Source of the DNA: Chloroflexota bacterium
GTDB lineage: Bacteria; Chloroflexota; UBA4733
DNA: 18,014 bases
NCBI GenBank assembly: GCA_023381895.1
Contig: JAMCTA010000073.1
Location: forward strand, 9,455 to 27,468
Direction: 5' to 3'
Positions within the stretch are counted from its first letter, which is position 1. The number at the start of each line of letters is the position of its first letter. The translations under genes and the position numbers were made by a program. The notes beneath the pieces are model-generated. The model was not told the DNA's origin. It saw nothing but the letters and a program-made list of their open reading frames with translations, and made no database searches. Positions 7,879 through 14,619 of the stretch are shown here, piece by piece.

Positions 7879-8862
7879 ATGAGTGACCGCCTTGCCCACT
7901 TTCGAGCTACGTCGCAACGCCCTCTCCTCTGGCTCGGTATCATCACTACGATCGGCCTGTTCATCGTGCTGGCTATGGGCGACCTCGTGACCAACGCCAA
8001 TGCTGCTCAAGGCTGTGGCCCTTCTTGGCCTCTCTGCGAAGGACGCCTCTTCCCCAAGCCGACCCCTCAGGCGCTCATAGAGTTCAGTCATCGTCTAGTG
8101 GTTGCCATCGTGAGCATCGGCATCCTTGGTCTCGCCATTGGTACAGCTCTCCGCACTCCTCGGCGCCTGGAGACGCGCATTCTGGCGCCGAGCCTCATCG
8201 TGTTTCTCGTGCTTCAGTCAGTTCTCGGTGGGCTCGCCGTGTTATGGCCGCAGTCACCACCGATCCTAGCACTCCACCTTGGCATCTCCCTCATCTCCTT
8301 CGCAACAGTGCTCCTGACGACTCTCCTCCTCTGGGGTGAGGATTCGACCGACAGGCTGCGCGACCAGCCATTTCCATCGAGTTTCCGCTCGCTCACCTGG
8401 TTCAGCATGATCTATGTCTACGCCGTGATCTACTTGGGTGCATTCGTGCGCCATAACAATGCGCAGCGCGCGTGCAACGGCTGGCCGCTGTGCAATGGCA
8501 GCGCCCTCCCGACTCTAACTCCGCTTATCTTCCTCAACTTCATGCACCGGGTCTCTGTGCTCGTTGCTTTCTTCCTTTTCCTCGCACTACTCTGGCAGGC
8601 GACACGACTGCGCTCCATCCGTCCCGATTTCTTCTGGTCCAGCCTCGCTGCGCTGGTCAGTCTCATGCTTCAAGCACTCAGCGGTGCCTATGTCGCCCTA
8701 TCCGGCATGGCACTCCCGGCAGCATTGCTGCACGGCTCTCTCATTGCCTTGGTCTTTGGGCCTCTCAGCTATCTCTGCCTGCAGGTGCTCCCACGTGGCG
8801 TGTCGCACGCGGCGACTACGCGCACCAGAGAGGTACTGCGACCCAGCGCACGCACGTCCTGA
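7879..8862 (+). CDS. ctaA: Heme A synthase (COX15/CtaA family)
   Basis: 327 residues with eight predicted membrane helices in two similar halves. It converts heme O to heme A for aa3-type cytochrome oxidase in the cytoplasmic membrane. All four heme-ligand histidines are present: H71 (EFSHR, with E68 before it), H133 (ALHLG), H223 (FMHR) and H285 (LLHGS). The first half carries the disulfide pair C46/C53 (GCGPSWPLC). The second half also has one, C199/C205 (ACNGWPLC). The ATG at 7879 is preferred over an in-frame start at 7840 because GGAGAGGGAGG ends 6 nt before it. No ctaB or oxidase subunit genes are adjacent, so it is isolated from its usual partners in this window. Confidence 0.93.
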   Translation: MSDRLAHFRATSQRPLLWLGIITTIGLFIVLAMGDLVTNANAAQGCGPSWPLCEGRLFPKPTPQALIEFSHRLVVAIVSIGILGLAIGTALRTPRRLETRILAPSLIVFLVLQSVLGGLAVLWPQSPPILALHLGISLISFATVLLTTLLLWGEDSTDRLRDQPFPSSFRSLTWFSMIYVYAVIYLGAFVRHNNAQRACNGWPLCNGSALPTLTPLIFLNFMHRVSVLVAFFLFLALLWQATRLRSIRPDFFWSSLAALVSLMLQALSGAYVALSGMALPAALLHGSLIALVFGPLSYLCLQVLPRGVSHAATTRTREVLRPSARTS

Positions 8863-9028
8863 GCCACCTGCAACTGATCGGGTATACTGCCAGCCCTTCG
8901 CTCGGCGAGGAGTTGTGTCTCGCGTCTACAACTTCCCTGGCATTCTTCAGGAGCGAGCACGACCGCTTCATAGGAGTTACCGCCGGACTTGCCCTCGCCG
9001 CCGGTGGTCACACGCCGCTCGCCGCCTG

Positions 9029-9080
9029 ACCGGGCTCACCAACCAGCAACGCTAGCGCACCCACTCTGAGCAAGCCCGGT
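9029..9080. repeat. Inverted repeat between converging genes
   Basis: ACCGGGCT (9029-9036) and AGCCCGGT (9073-9080) are perfect complements separated by 36 nt. They lie between the ends of ctaA (plus) and the small minus-strand gene ending at 9107. The location suits a shared transcription stop, but the loop is long and no T-tract follows. The rest of 8863-9106 shows no convincing gene. Confidence 0.3.
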
Positions 9081-9106
9081 ACCGGACCTGCGACCGGCAG
9101 CGAAGA

Positions 9107-9412
9107 TTACTCCTCACTCATCGCCTCGCGCAGCAGCGCACTCAAGCGATCAGCCGGCACGGCTAGTGTACGGGCAATCACTCGCACACTGTGCAGCCAC
9201 TCGTAAGGATCAGGAGTGTGAAAGAGCAACAAACGCCGTGCTGCTGCCGGGTCACAACCAAGCCGCTGGCACACATCCTCTTCGCTGTAGCGAGTGAGGT
9301 GGAATCCCAGACGCTCAGGGCCAAGAAGGCGGCCGCCCGTCTGATCATGGGGGAGACCATGCTGCCCGGCTACCACACCGAATCCCTTCCGTAATTCTAC
9401 GGCTACCTCCAC
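9107..9412 (-). CDS. Small hypothetical protein, predicted helical
   Basis: 101 residues from GTG at 9412, ending MSEE-TAA. The C-terminal two-thirds has good coding character: RYSEEDVCQRLGCDPAAARRLLLFHTPDPYEWLHSVRVIARTLAVPADRLSALLREA. The alternation SEEDVCQRLGCDPAAARRLLL followed by VRVIARTLAVPADRLSALL resembles two short helix-turn-helix units, as in a small DNA-binding or regulatory protein. I cannot assign a family. The start is uncertain; a GTG twelve codons in, with AAGGGA before it, is possible. It is divergent from the large PAS sensor gene, and about 200 nt lie between their starts, so the two may be linked. Confidence 0.55.
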   Translation of the reverse strand: MEVAVELRKGFGVVAGQHGLPHDQTGGRLLGPERLGFHLTRYSEEDVCQRLGCDPAAARRLLLFHTPDPYEWLHSVRVIARTLAVPADRLSALLREAMSEE

Positions 9413-9442
9413 AGTGCGAGGCAGCGCTCAACTCCACTGGAC

Positions 9443-9458
9443 TCATACGTTCATACGT
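9443..9458. repeat. Tandem 8-bp repeat upstream of the sensor gene
   Basis: TCATACGT occurs twice head to tail (9443-9450, 9451-9458), followed by the related TGTATCGT. It abuts the candidate -35 region and lies in the divergent intergenic space, so it could be a regulator site. Confidence 0.3.
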
Positions 9459-9487
9459 TGTATCGTCCACGATGCAATCTCTATAGC
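9458..9487 (+). promoter_or_regulatory. Candidate promoter for the PAS sensor gene
   Basis: TTGTAT (9458-9463) and TATAGC (9482-9487) are spaced 18 nt apart and resemble a weak housekeeping sigma promoter. The coding start at 9612 lies about 120 nt downstream. Motif-only evidence. Confidence 0.25.
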
Positions 9488-9611
9488 CCTGTCTCCCCGA
9501 CACGACCGCTCGCGAACAATGGGATTGTCTGCTCCACGTACGAGCAGATCGAGCGGCGGTGGCATCATAAGGGAATTGCCATTGTCGCCACTCCCAAGGG
9601 AGGTGCAGATT

Positions 9612-12600
9612 ATGTCTCCACTAGATGAAGCGACGATCTGGCGCGCCGTCGCTGAGACGATCGCTGAGCTTACGTCCGTCACCAGCCTTGATGGCGGATT
9701 GCACGCGGTGCTCCGTACCGTCATCGGACTGACGCGGGCCGACGCTGTCACGCTCTGCCTCGGTCCCGACGTCTTTCCGCACCTTCAGCCTGACCGGCGC
9801 AATTTTGTCATCCTTCCCTCGGGCGACTGCCACTGGCAATCCGGCGGCAAGGACATGGCAGAAGGAGCCCTGGCCGCTTCTGCAGAGGAACGATGGCTCA
9901 GCGAGCTGTCTGGTCCGTACGGATCTGTTCCTGACCAGATGACACAACCCCCCGGGCCGTGGAGCGCGCTCATCCTACCAATCCTGTCTGAATCAGTCTT
10001 GGTGGGCACACTGCGCATCCATCACGGCCGCGGCCACACGGTCGCCCAGGGACTACTCCCAGCGCTCCGCGTGCTCGCTGGACTCACCGCCACCGCGCTC
10101 ACACACGACATCTACGCAGAGCGCACCCGGCAGCACATGCGCCGCCTCCAGGCTGTTGAGCGTCTCGGTAATGCCCTGCGGGAAGCAATAGAGCTTGAGG
10201 ACATCCTGATCGTTGGTCTCCGCGTTGCTCTAAGTCTCGTTTGCGCTGACTGGGGGCAGATAGTGTTGACTGATGCCACCACTCACAGCCCGCGACAGCG
10301 CTTCTCGCTTGACTCCCCCGGCAACTCCACTTCTGGTAGCTATTCCTGGCGCCCTCTCGATGCGACGGATCAGCAGCTCTTTACGGCCGCCACGCTGATC
10401 GGCGAGCAGATAGTTCTGGACGCCACTGGTCAACCTGTGCGGCAGGCGCCGCCTGGCAGCGACGTCCCACGCCAGCAGCGCGTTCTCACCCCGATCGTTC
10501 ACGCTCGGGCGATCGTGGGCATCCTCGATGTCTCCTGGGAAGCACCGACAGCACCGTCGGCTGAGGACCGTACGACACTTGAGATACTCGCCTCTCCACT
10601 GGGCTCGGCACTCGCTCGTGCTCAGATCCTGAAGTCCGAGCGCGAGGCCCGCCACGAGCTGATGCAGGCGCTTCGCAGTTCAGGATCTGTGCTCTTTAGC
10701 TATTCTCTGGATGGTGCCGTCCGGCACGTCGAAGGCGATCTTCAGTCTCTCCTTGGCTACCAGCCCAGCGAGGCCATCGGGCGCCCACTCACCGACTTTG
10801 TCCATCCATCAGCGCTGGTGGACGTGGTCGACCAGATCCGGAAGCGCCAAGCCGGGGATGTACGGCCGCTGCAGTATGAGACAACGCTTCTTCATCGCAC
10901 TGGCCACCCGGTTCCAGCTCTTATTGCTACGGGATCGCTGAGCGCGGCTGACCGGAACACCATCGTCGGCATTGTGACGAATCTTGCAACCACGAAACAG
11001 CTCCAGCGCGAGCGTGACGAGGCCCTTACTGCCTTGCAGGCAGCCGCAGCCGCAACGCTGACGGTGATTCTCACGTACGATTGCGACGGCGCGATTCTGC
11101 GTGCCCAAGGAGCCTGCCAGGAGCTTCTCGGCTACGGTCCCGAGGAGCTGACCGGACAATCACTCCTCAACCTCACTCACCCGCACGACCGTAGCTTCAC
11201 GAGAGCACACCTCAACGAGCGTACTCAAGGTAGCCGCAAACTCGTCCAGATTGATACTCGCTACCGCCATCGGGACGGTCATTATGTTGATGTCCTCGCC
11301 AGCGCCGGCCCGCGTATCGTCAATGATCAGGTAGTAGGCGGGGCCGTGACGGTTACAAGCATGGTCAGTCTCAAGCTAGCTCAGCGGCAGCGCGACGAGG
11401 CGCTCCAGATGCTCCAGATGGCGCTGACGCGCACCCACGCAGTTACGCTGTCCTTTTCTCTCGAGGGAATCATCGACTCGGCGCAAGGGGCATGTGAAGA
11501 GTTGCTCGGCTACCATCCCCACGACATCCTCGGTCACAATATCCTGGAGTTCATCACGCCTGAAGACGAAGCGCAGATGCGTGCCAGGCTCTCACTGTTC
11601 CGCTCAGGCGGCAGTCAGGAGTTCCAGGATCGTCAACGCCTCCGTCACGCCAGTGGCAGCAGCTTCACGGCGCTGATGTCCTGCGGGCCTCACTATGTAG
11701 ACGGCGAGCTCACAGGGCGGATCGCCCTCATTGTTGACATCACCGCCACTCAGACACTCGAGAATGAGCGCGATGAAGCGTGGCGTACCTTAGAGTTTGC
11801 CCTCCGCTCAACGTCGACCGCGCTGTTGATCTACGACGCCCGAGGCACAATCAAACAGGTCCACGGTGCCACGGCAGCACTCTTGGGATGGGAGCCCGAA
11901 GAACTCGTCAATCAATCCATCGTCACACTCCTCGATCCCAGCGTGCAAGCGTTCGTGAGTGCCAATCTTGAGGAGCACCTCGGCTACCCGCAGTCTAACG
12001 AGATTGTCCAGCATCCGCTGCTGCTTCAGCATCGCGATGACCACCCCGTCGACGTGCTGGCAACCTTCGGTCCGTATCACGTGCTCGGGGAGCTACCCGG
12101 CCGGGCTATCATCATCACGGATATCACCGGTCTGCGAACGCTGGAGCGTCAACACAGCGAGACGCTCCAGCGGCTCAAGCTCGCTCTCACCGCAACCTCT
12201 ACTGCGTTGATCTCCTATGATCTGAACGGCACCATTCTGTCTGCCGATGGTGCCATCGAGGAACTTACCGGAGCCAGTCCCGAATCGCTCCTTGGGAAGC
12301 CGATCGCCCAACTCGTTGCTGAAACTGATGTGGCCCGCGTAACACGAGCTCTAGCTATGCTTGCCAGTGGCGAGTACTTCCCACGCCAGCTAGAGTTCAG
12401 CGTCAAAGGGACCGCTGGGAGTATGCGCGACATTTTGGTGACCATAGCTCAGACTCGCAACGGCTCGCTGGTGACGGGTGGCGTCTCCATCATCACCGAC
12501 GTCTCCGCCCAGAAACATCTACAGGCGGAGCGTGATCACCTCACCGCCGCCAACGCGCGTGCCGAAGGCGCTATCCGTACTGGCCGCTCAGTCATGCATC

Positions 12601-12695
12601 AGCTGGCCAGCCCACTTGCCACTATTCTCGGCCGCACTGCGCTCATCCTCCAGCGCTATCAGCTCCCTGAGGAGGTTCGTACCCAGCTCCGGTAA
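9612..12695 (+). CDS. Multi-domain GAF/PAS sensor with DHp-like segment, interrupted by TAA
   Basis: 1027 residues from ATG 9612, chosen because AAGGGAGG (9596-9603) lies 8 nt upstream; the frame is open back to 9414 but that part lacks coding character. There is no membrane segment, so it is a cytoplasmic sensor. Order: a GAF-like region (about 1-165), a second GAF-like region (about 175-340, from QAVERLGNALREAIELEDIL), then five PAS domains starting near residues 349, 474, 599, 725 and 851. Each PAS begins with a helix such as LMQALRSSGSVLFSYSLDG and contains LLGYxPxE; ERDEAL-type linkers join them. Next comes a DHp-like helix VMHQLASPLATILGRTALIL with H996. TAA at 12693-12695 cuts this helix pair, although the coding pattern continues to 12836. 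The ligand or signal is unknown. Confidence 0.85.
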   Translation: MSPLDEATIWRAVAETIAELTSVTSLDGGLHAVLRTVIGLTRADAVTLCLGPDVFPHLQPDRRNFVILPSGDCHWQSGGKDMAEGALAASAEERWLSELSGPYGSVPDQMTQPPGPWSALILPILSESVLVGTLRIHHGRGHTVAQGLLPALRVLAGLTATALTHDIYAERTRQHMRRLQAVERLGNALREAIELEDILIVGLRVALSLVCADWGQIVLTDATTHSPRQRFSLDSPGNSTSGSYSWRPLDATDQQLFTAATLIGEQIVLDATGQPVRQAPPGSDVPRQQRVLTPIVHARAIVGILDVSWEAPTAPSAEDRTTLEILASPLGSALARAQILKSEREARHELMQALRSSGSVLFSYSLDGAVRHVEGDLQSLLGYQPSEAIGRPLTDFVHPSALVDVVDQIRKRQAGDVRPLQYETTLLHRTGHPVPALIATGSLSAADRNTIVGIVTNLATTKQLQRERDEALTALQAAAAATLTVILTYDCDGAILRAQGACQELLGYGPEELTGQSLLNLTHPHDRSFTRAHLNERTQGSRKLVQIDTRYRHRDGHYVDVLASAGPRIVNDQVVGGAVTVTSMVSLKLAQRQRDEALQMLQMALTRTHAVTLSFSLEGIIDSAQGACEELLGYHPHDILGHNILEFITPEDEAQMRARLSLFRSGGSQEFQDRQRLRHASGSSFTALMSCGPHYVDGELTGRIALIVDITATQTLENERDEAWRTLEFALRSTSTALLIYDARGTIKQVHGATAALLGWEPEELVNQSIVTLLDPSVQAFVSANLEEHLGYPQSNEIVQHPLLLQHRDDHPVDVLATFGPYHVLGELPGRAIIITDITGLRTLERQHSETLQRLKLALTATSTALISYDLNGTILSADGAIEELTGASPESLLGKPIAQLVAETDVARVTRALAMLASGEYFPRQLEFSVKGTAGSMRDILVTIAQTRNGSLVTGGVSIITDVSAQKHLQAERDHLTAANARAEGAIRTGRSVMHQLASPLATILGRTALILQRYQLPEEVRTQLR

Positions 12696-12836
12696 GTTCC
12701 TGCTCAGGTGGAGCGTGCCAGCGATCTGCTCCTTCGCTACGGCGAAATCGTGCGCTACGAGGAGGAGGACTCTCCCGCCGGTCGTCAGCTCAACCTCCAG
12801 CGCTCGCTTGCGCCTTCGGAAGAAGATCTCCCATGA
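12696..12836 (+). pseudogene. In-frame continuation of the sensor beyond the TAA stop
   Basis: Directly after TAA the same frame encodes VPAQVERASDLLLRYGEIVRY followed by an acidic and then mixed tail ending SEEDLP, with a TGA at 12834-12836. This reads as the second helix of the DHp hairpin begun before the stop. CAA (Gln) in place of TAA would give a continuous hairpin. Even with readthrough the protein ends about 46 residues later, with no HATPase_c domain. There is no ribosome site for independent translation. Confidence 0.65.
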
Positions 12837-12950
12837 GCCAGCACCTCACTCATGACCGCGAAATCCGGGGGCAGGCGGTGTACCGAGATGGCGGAGTGTC
12901 CCCGCCATCTCCATTGGCTACTCTCACACGTATGTACCGCCTATCCTCTC

Positions 12951-13211
12951 TCACCAGCGCTCGCCCCACGGCTGATCAGCTGGCGGCCGGTGACTGACCT
13001 GCACTCGCGGTCGTGGACGATCCGGACAGATCCGCGGTAGCCACAGCGCCCCATCAGCACAGAGCGACACGTGATTGGCGCAGCGCCGGCAGATCAGCCG
13101 CTCACCGTCCTCTGGTGCCTGAACACGGAACGGCCTCAGCCTCGATCCCCGCCCACAACAGGCGCACAAGAAAAGAGAGCGCCCTTCAGCGTCCCCAGTC
13201 CCGTCATTCAC
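12951..13211 (-). CDS. Small zinc-ribbon-like protein at the end of the tail module
   Basis: 86 residues from GTG 13211, which has GAAGGGGG about 6 nt upstream; the frame stays open to 13319 but that extension lacks coding character. CACC (C16-C19) and CRRC (C41-C44) form a C-x2-C-x21-C-x2-C zinc ribbon, with more cysteines at C51 and C62. The tail is proline- and arginine-rich (CPDRPRPRVQVSHRPP). The family is unknown. It follows the fibre-like gene after about 190 nt on the same strand, so it may be the last gene of the phage unit or host DNA beyond it. Confidence 0.5.
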   Translation of the reverse strand: MNDGTGDAEGRSLFLCACCGRGSRLRPFRVQAPEDGERLICRRCANHVSLCADGALWLPRICPDRPRPRVQVSHRPPADQPWGERW

Positions 13212-13272
13212 GTCTGCCCCCTTCTCCCTGCCATCCACGCCCCCACACCAGCCACGACAATGTGCCGGTGTA

Positions 13273-13289
13273 CCCCGCATTCGCCGGGG
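13273..13289. repeat. Short GC-rich hairpin
   Basis: CCCCG (13273-13277) pairs with CGGGG (13285-13289) around a 7-nt loop, in the gap between the fibre-like gene and the zinc-ribbon gene. No T-tract follows, so an intrinsic terminator is not established. Confidence 0.25.
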
Positions 13290-13313
13290 AGAGCGCGCGC
13301 CGATCCTCACCTT

Positions 13314-13328
13314 CCCCACGACGTGGGG
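13314..13328. repeat. Palindrome between the fibre-like and zinc-ribbon genes
   Basis: CCCCACG-A-CGTGGGG is a 15-bp near-perfect palindrome downstream of the fibre-like gene (minus strand). It may be part of a transcription end or a regulator site. No T-tract is seen on the minus strand. Confidence 0.3.
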
Positions 13329-13398
13329 ACTCCCGCGGAGGTACTCGGCGTCGTGTCACCCACGGCGTGAATACCCGCCTGCCCCTCAACCCTGATGT

Positions 13399-13905
13399 CT
13401 ACGCCCCCACCACGAACGCCATCGGGTACACCGTCTGCGTGCCTGCATCGGTGTTCCGCACCCGGATCACGCCCTGCGTCGTCGAGACGCTGTCCACGCC
13501 CACCGCCACGGACGTCGAGTCGGACGCCGTTGTCCGCGCGCTCACGAACACCGCCGGTGCGACGCTGTAGGCCCGAGCAAAGGTGATCGTCCGCGTCGTC
13601 TCGGCGCTATTCGCCAGACTCGTCCCAGTCGTGTCGGCGTACGCCTCGACGTGCTGCGCGTTGAGCAACGGCGCCGCCTGTCCCGCCGTCCCCTCCACGA
13701 CCGCATTGTTGTGGCTCTCGACCGCCCCGCTGAAGATCCCTGCCGCGCCAGAGACGTTGCCCGTCACCGCCAGCGTGCCACCGATGCTCACGTTATTCCC
13801 GAGCGTCACCGCCTGGCCGGTCATGCTGCCTGTCAAGAGTTGGTAGAACTGATTGAGGTCCGCGACCTGGATGACGTTGCCCGCCACCACCGTGTAGAGT
13901 GCCAT
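13399..13905 (-). CDS. Phage tail fibre-like protein
   Basis: 168 residues, ATG at 13905 with AGGGGA upstream, beginning 8 nt after the previous stop. The N-terminus ALYTVVAGNVIQVADLNQFY resembles the start of many small fibre or tip proteins. Residues 36-62 carry a short beta-repeat (LGNNVSIGGTLAVTGNVSG). Residues 104-167 (RTITFARAYSVAPAVFVSAR ... VYPMAFVVGA) resemble an H-type lectin-like receptor-binding fold: a conserved F-x-x-x-Y-x-x-x-P-x-V-x-V core, then alternating strands. The likely role is a trimeric surface-binding tip of the tail. It is the last obvious tail gene of the module. The lectin assignment rests on pattern only. Confidence 0.65.
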   Translation of the reverse strand: MALYTVVAGNVIQVADLNQFYQLLTGSMTGQAVTLGNNVSIGGTLAVTGNVSGAAGIFSGAVESHNNAVVEGTAGQAAPLLNAQHVEAYADTTGTSLANSAETTRTITFARAYSVAPAVFVSARTTASDSTSVAVGVDSVSTTQGVIRVRNTDAGTQTVYPMAFVVGA

Positions 13906-13913
13906 AGCTTCCC

Positions 13914-14357
13914 CTATCCGATCTGGATGCTGAACTCCAGCGTCATCGTCACGCTGGAGGTCTTCGTCTCACTGATCGCCACGTGGCTCAGGAGCGCCCC
14001 GGCGTTCGCCGCGCTGCTCATCGCATTGGCCTGCCCGGTCGTGAAGAAGAAGTCGAAGAGCACGACACTATTGTTGACGCTGGTGTTCCGGCTCGAACTG
14101 GCCAGCGCCACGCGGGCAATCTCTGCCTGCAATTGGGCATCCGTACTCGCCGGCGCCGCTGTGCCCGTGCCCACGGCGCCGTAGATCGGTCCCAGCGCCG
14201 GATTCTCTCCATTCAGCCACGCCGCAATGAGCGCCTTGCCGTTGAAGCAGATGACGTTGCGGTACGTCCCCCCATCCCACATCCGGCCCGTCACTGGATC
14301 GCGGTAGCGCACCCGCCACACACCCATCAGACCGGCGCGTTCTTTGGCAAGTTTCAT
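13914..14357 (-). CDS. Phage tail/structural protein
   Basis: 147 residues from ATG 14357 (MKLAKERAG); GGAG before it lies inside the end of the preceding gene, whose stop is 2 nt away. An earlier in-frame ATG would overlap that gene. Residues 26-80 (VICFNGKALIAAW ... GPIYGAVGTGTAAPASTDAQLQ) match a common phage pattern: an NxxCN/G start, then iavGtGxxxPxxxDxxLxxE. It continues with EIARVALASSSRNT and the strand-rich FFFTTGQANAMSS, and ends VTMTLEFSIQIG. Such proteins are usually found near baseplates and fibres. The exact structural role is not established. Confidence 0.7.
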   Translation of the reverse strand: MKLAKERAGLMGVWRVRYRDPVTGRMWDGGTYRNVICFNGKALIAAWLNGENPALGPIYGAVGTGTAAPASTDAQLQAEIARVALASSSRNTSVNNSVVLFDFFFTTGQANAMSSAANAGALLSHVAISETKTSSVTMTLEFSIQIG

Positions 14358-14359
14358 CG

Positions 14360-14599
14360 CTAACTCCATTGCGCCTTGTTCCACATACTCACACTGTTCC
14401 CCCAGAGGTAGGTGCTGCTGTGGCCGGCGTTGGGGAAGGTGAGCGTGTCGGCAACGGCCACATCGTCCGATCCATTCGTTGGCGCCGGGACGTAGTCCGA
14501 GAGCTGCTCCGCTGGGTTGTCCGGCGTGTCCGGTTGCGTCACCTGGTTCAGGACCTTCAAGAGGTCCGGCAGGTCATTCACCTGCAGTGGTAGTGTCAT
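14360..14599 (-). CDS. Small phage protein between hub and structural genes
   Basis: 79 residues, ATG at 14599 with AAGGAGAG upstream, starting about 20 nt after the hub gene stop and ending 2 nt before the next gene. Its N-terminus is a short hydrophobic-acidic helix (LPDLLKVLNQV), then PDTPDNPAEQLSDYVPAP and an aromatic C-terminus (STYLWGNSVSMWNKAQW). No family is recognised. Spacing on both sides and shared ribosome sites support a real gene translated with its neighbours. Confidence 0.65.
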   Translation of the reverse strand: MTLPLQVNDLPDLLKVLNQVTQPDTPDNPAEQLSDYVPAPTNGSDDVAVADTLTFPNAGHSSTYLWGNSVSMWNKAQWS

Positions 14600-14619
14600 C
14601 GACCGCTCTCCTTCCTTAC

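Noticed and set aside
8863..9106. Possible short plus-strand gene after ctaA
   Set aside because: Several open frames occur, but none has a ribosome site or a recognisable domain; a TATACT-like box at about 8883 is not tied to any gene.
13013..13570. Plus-strand ORF opposite the fibre-like gene
   Set aside because: Shadow frame with random-like composition and no start signal.
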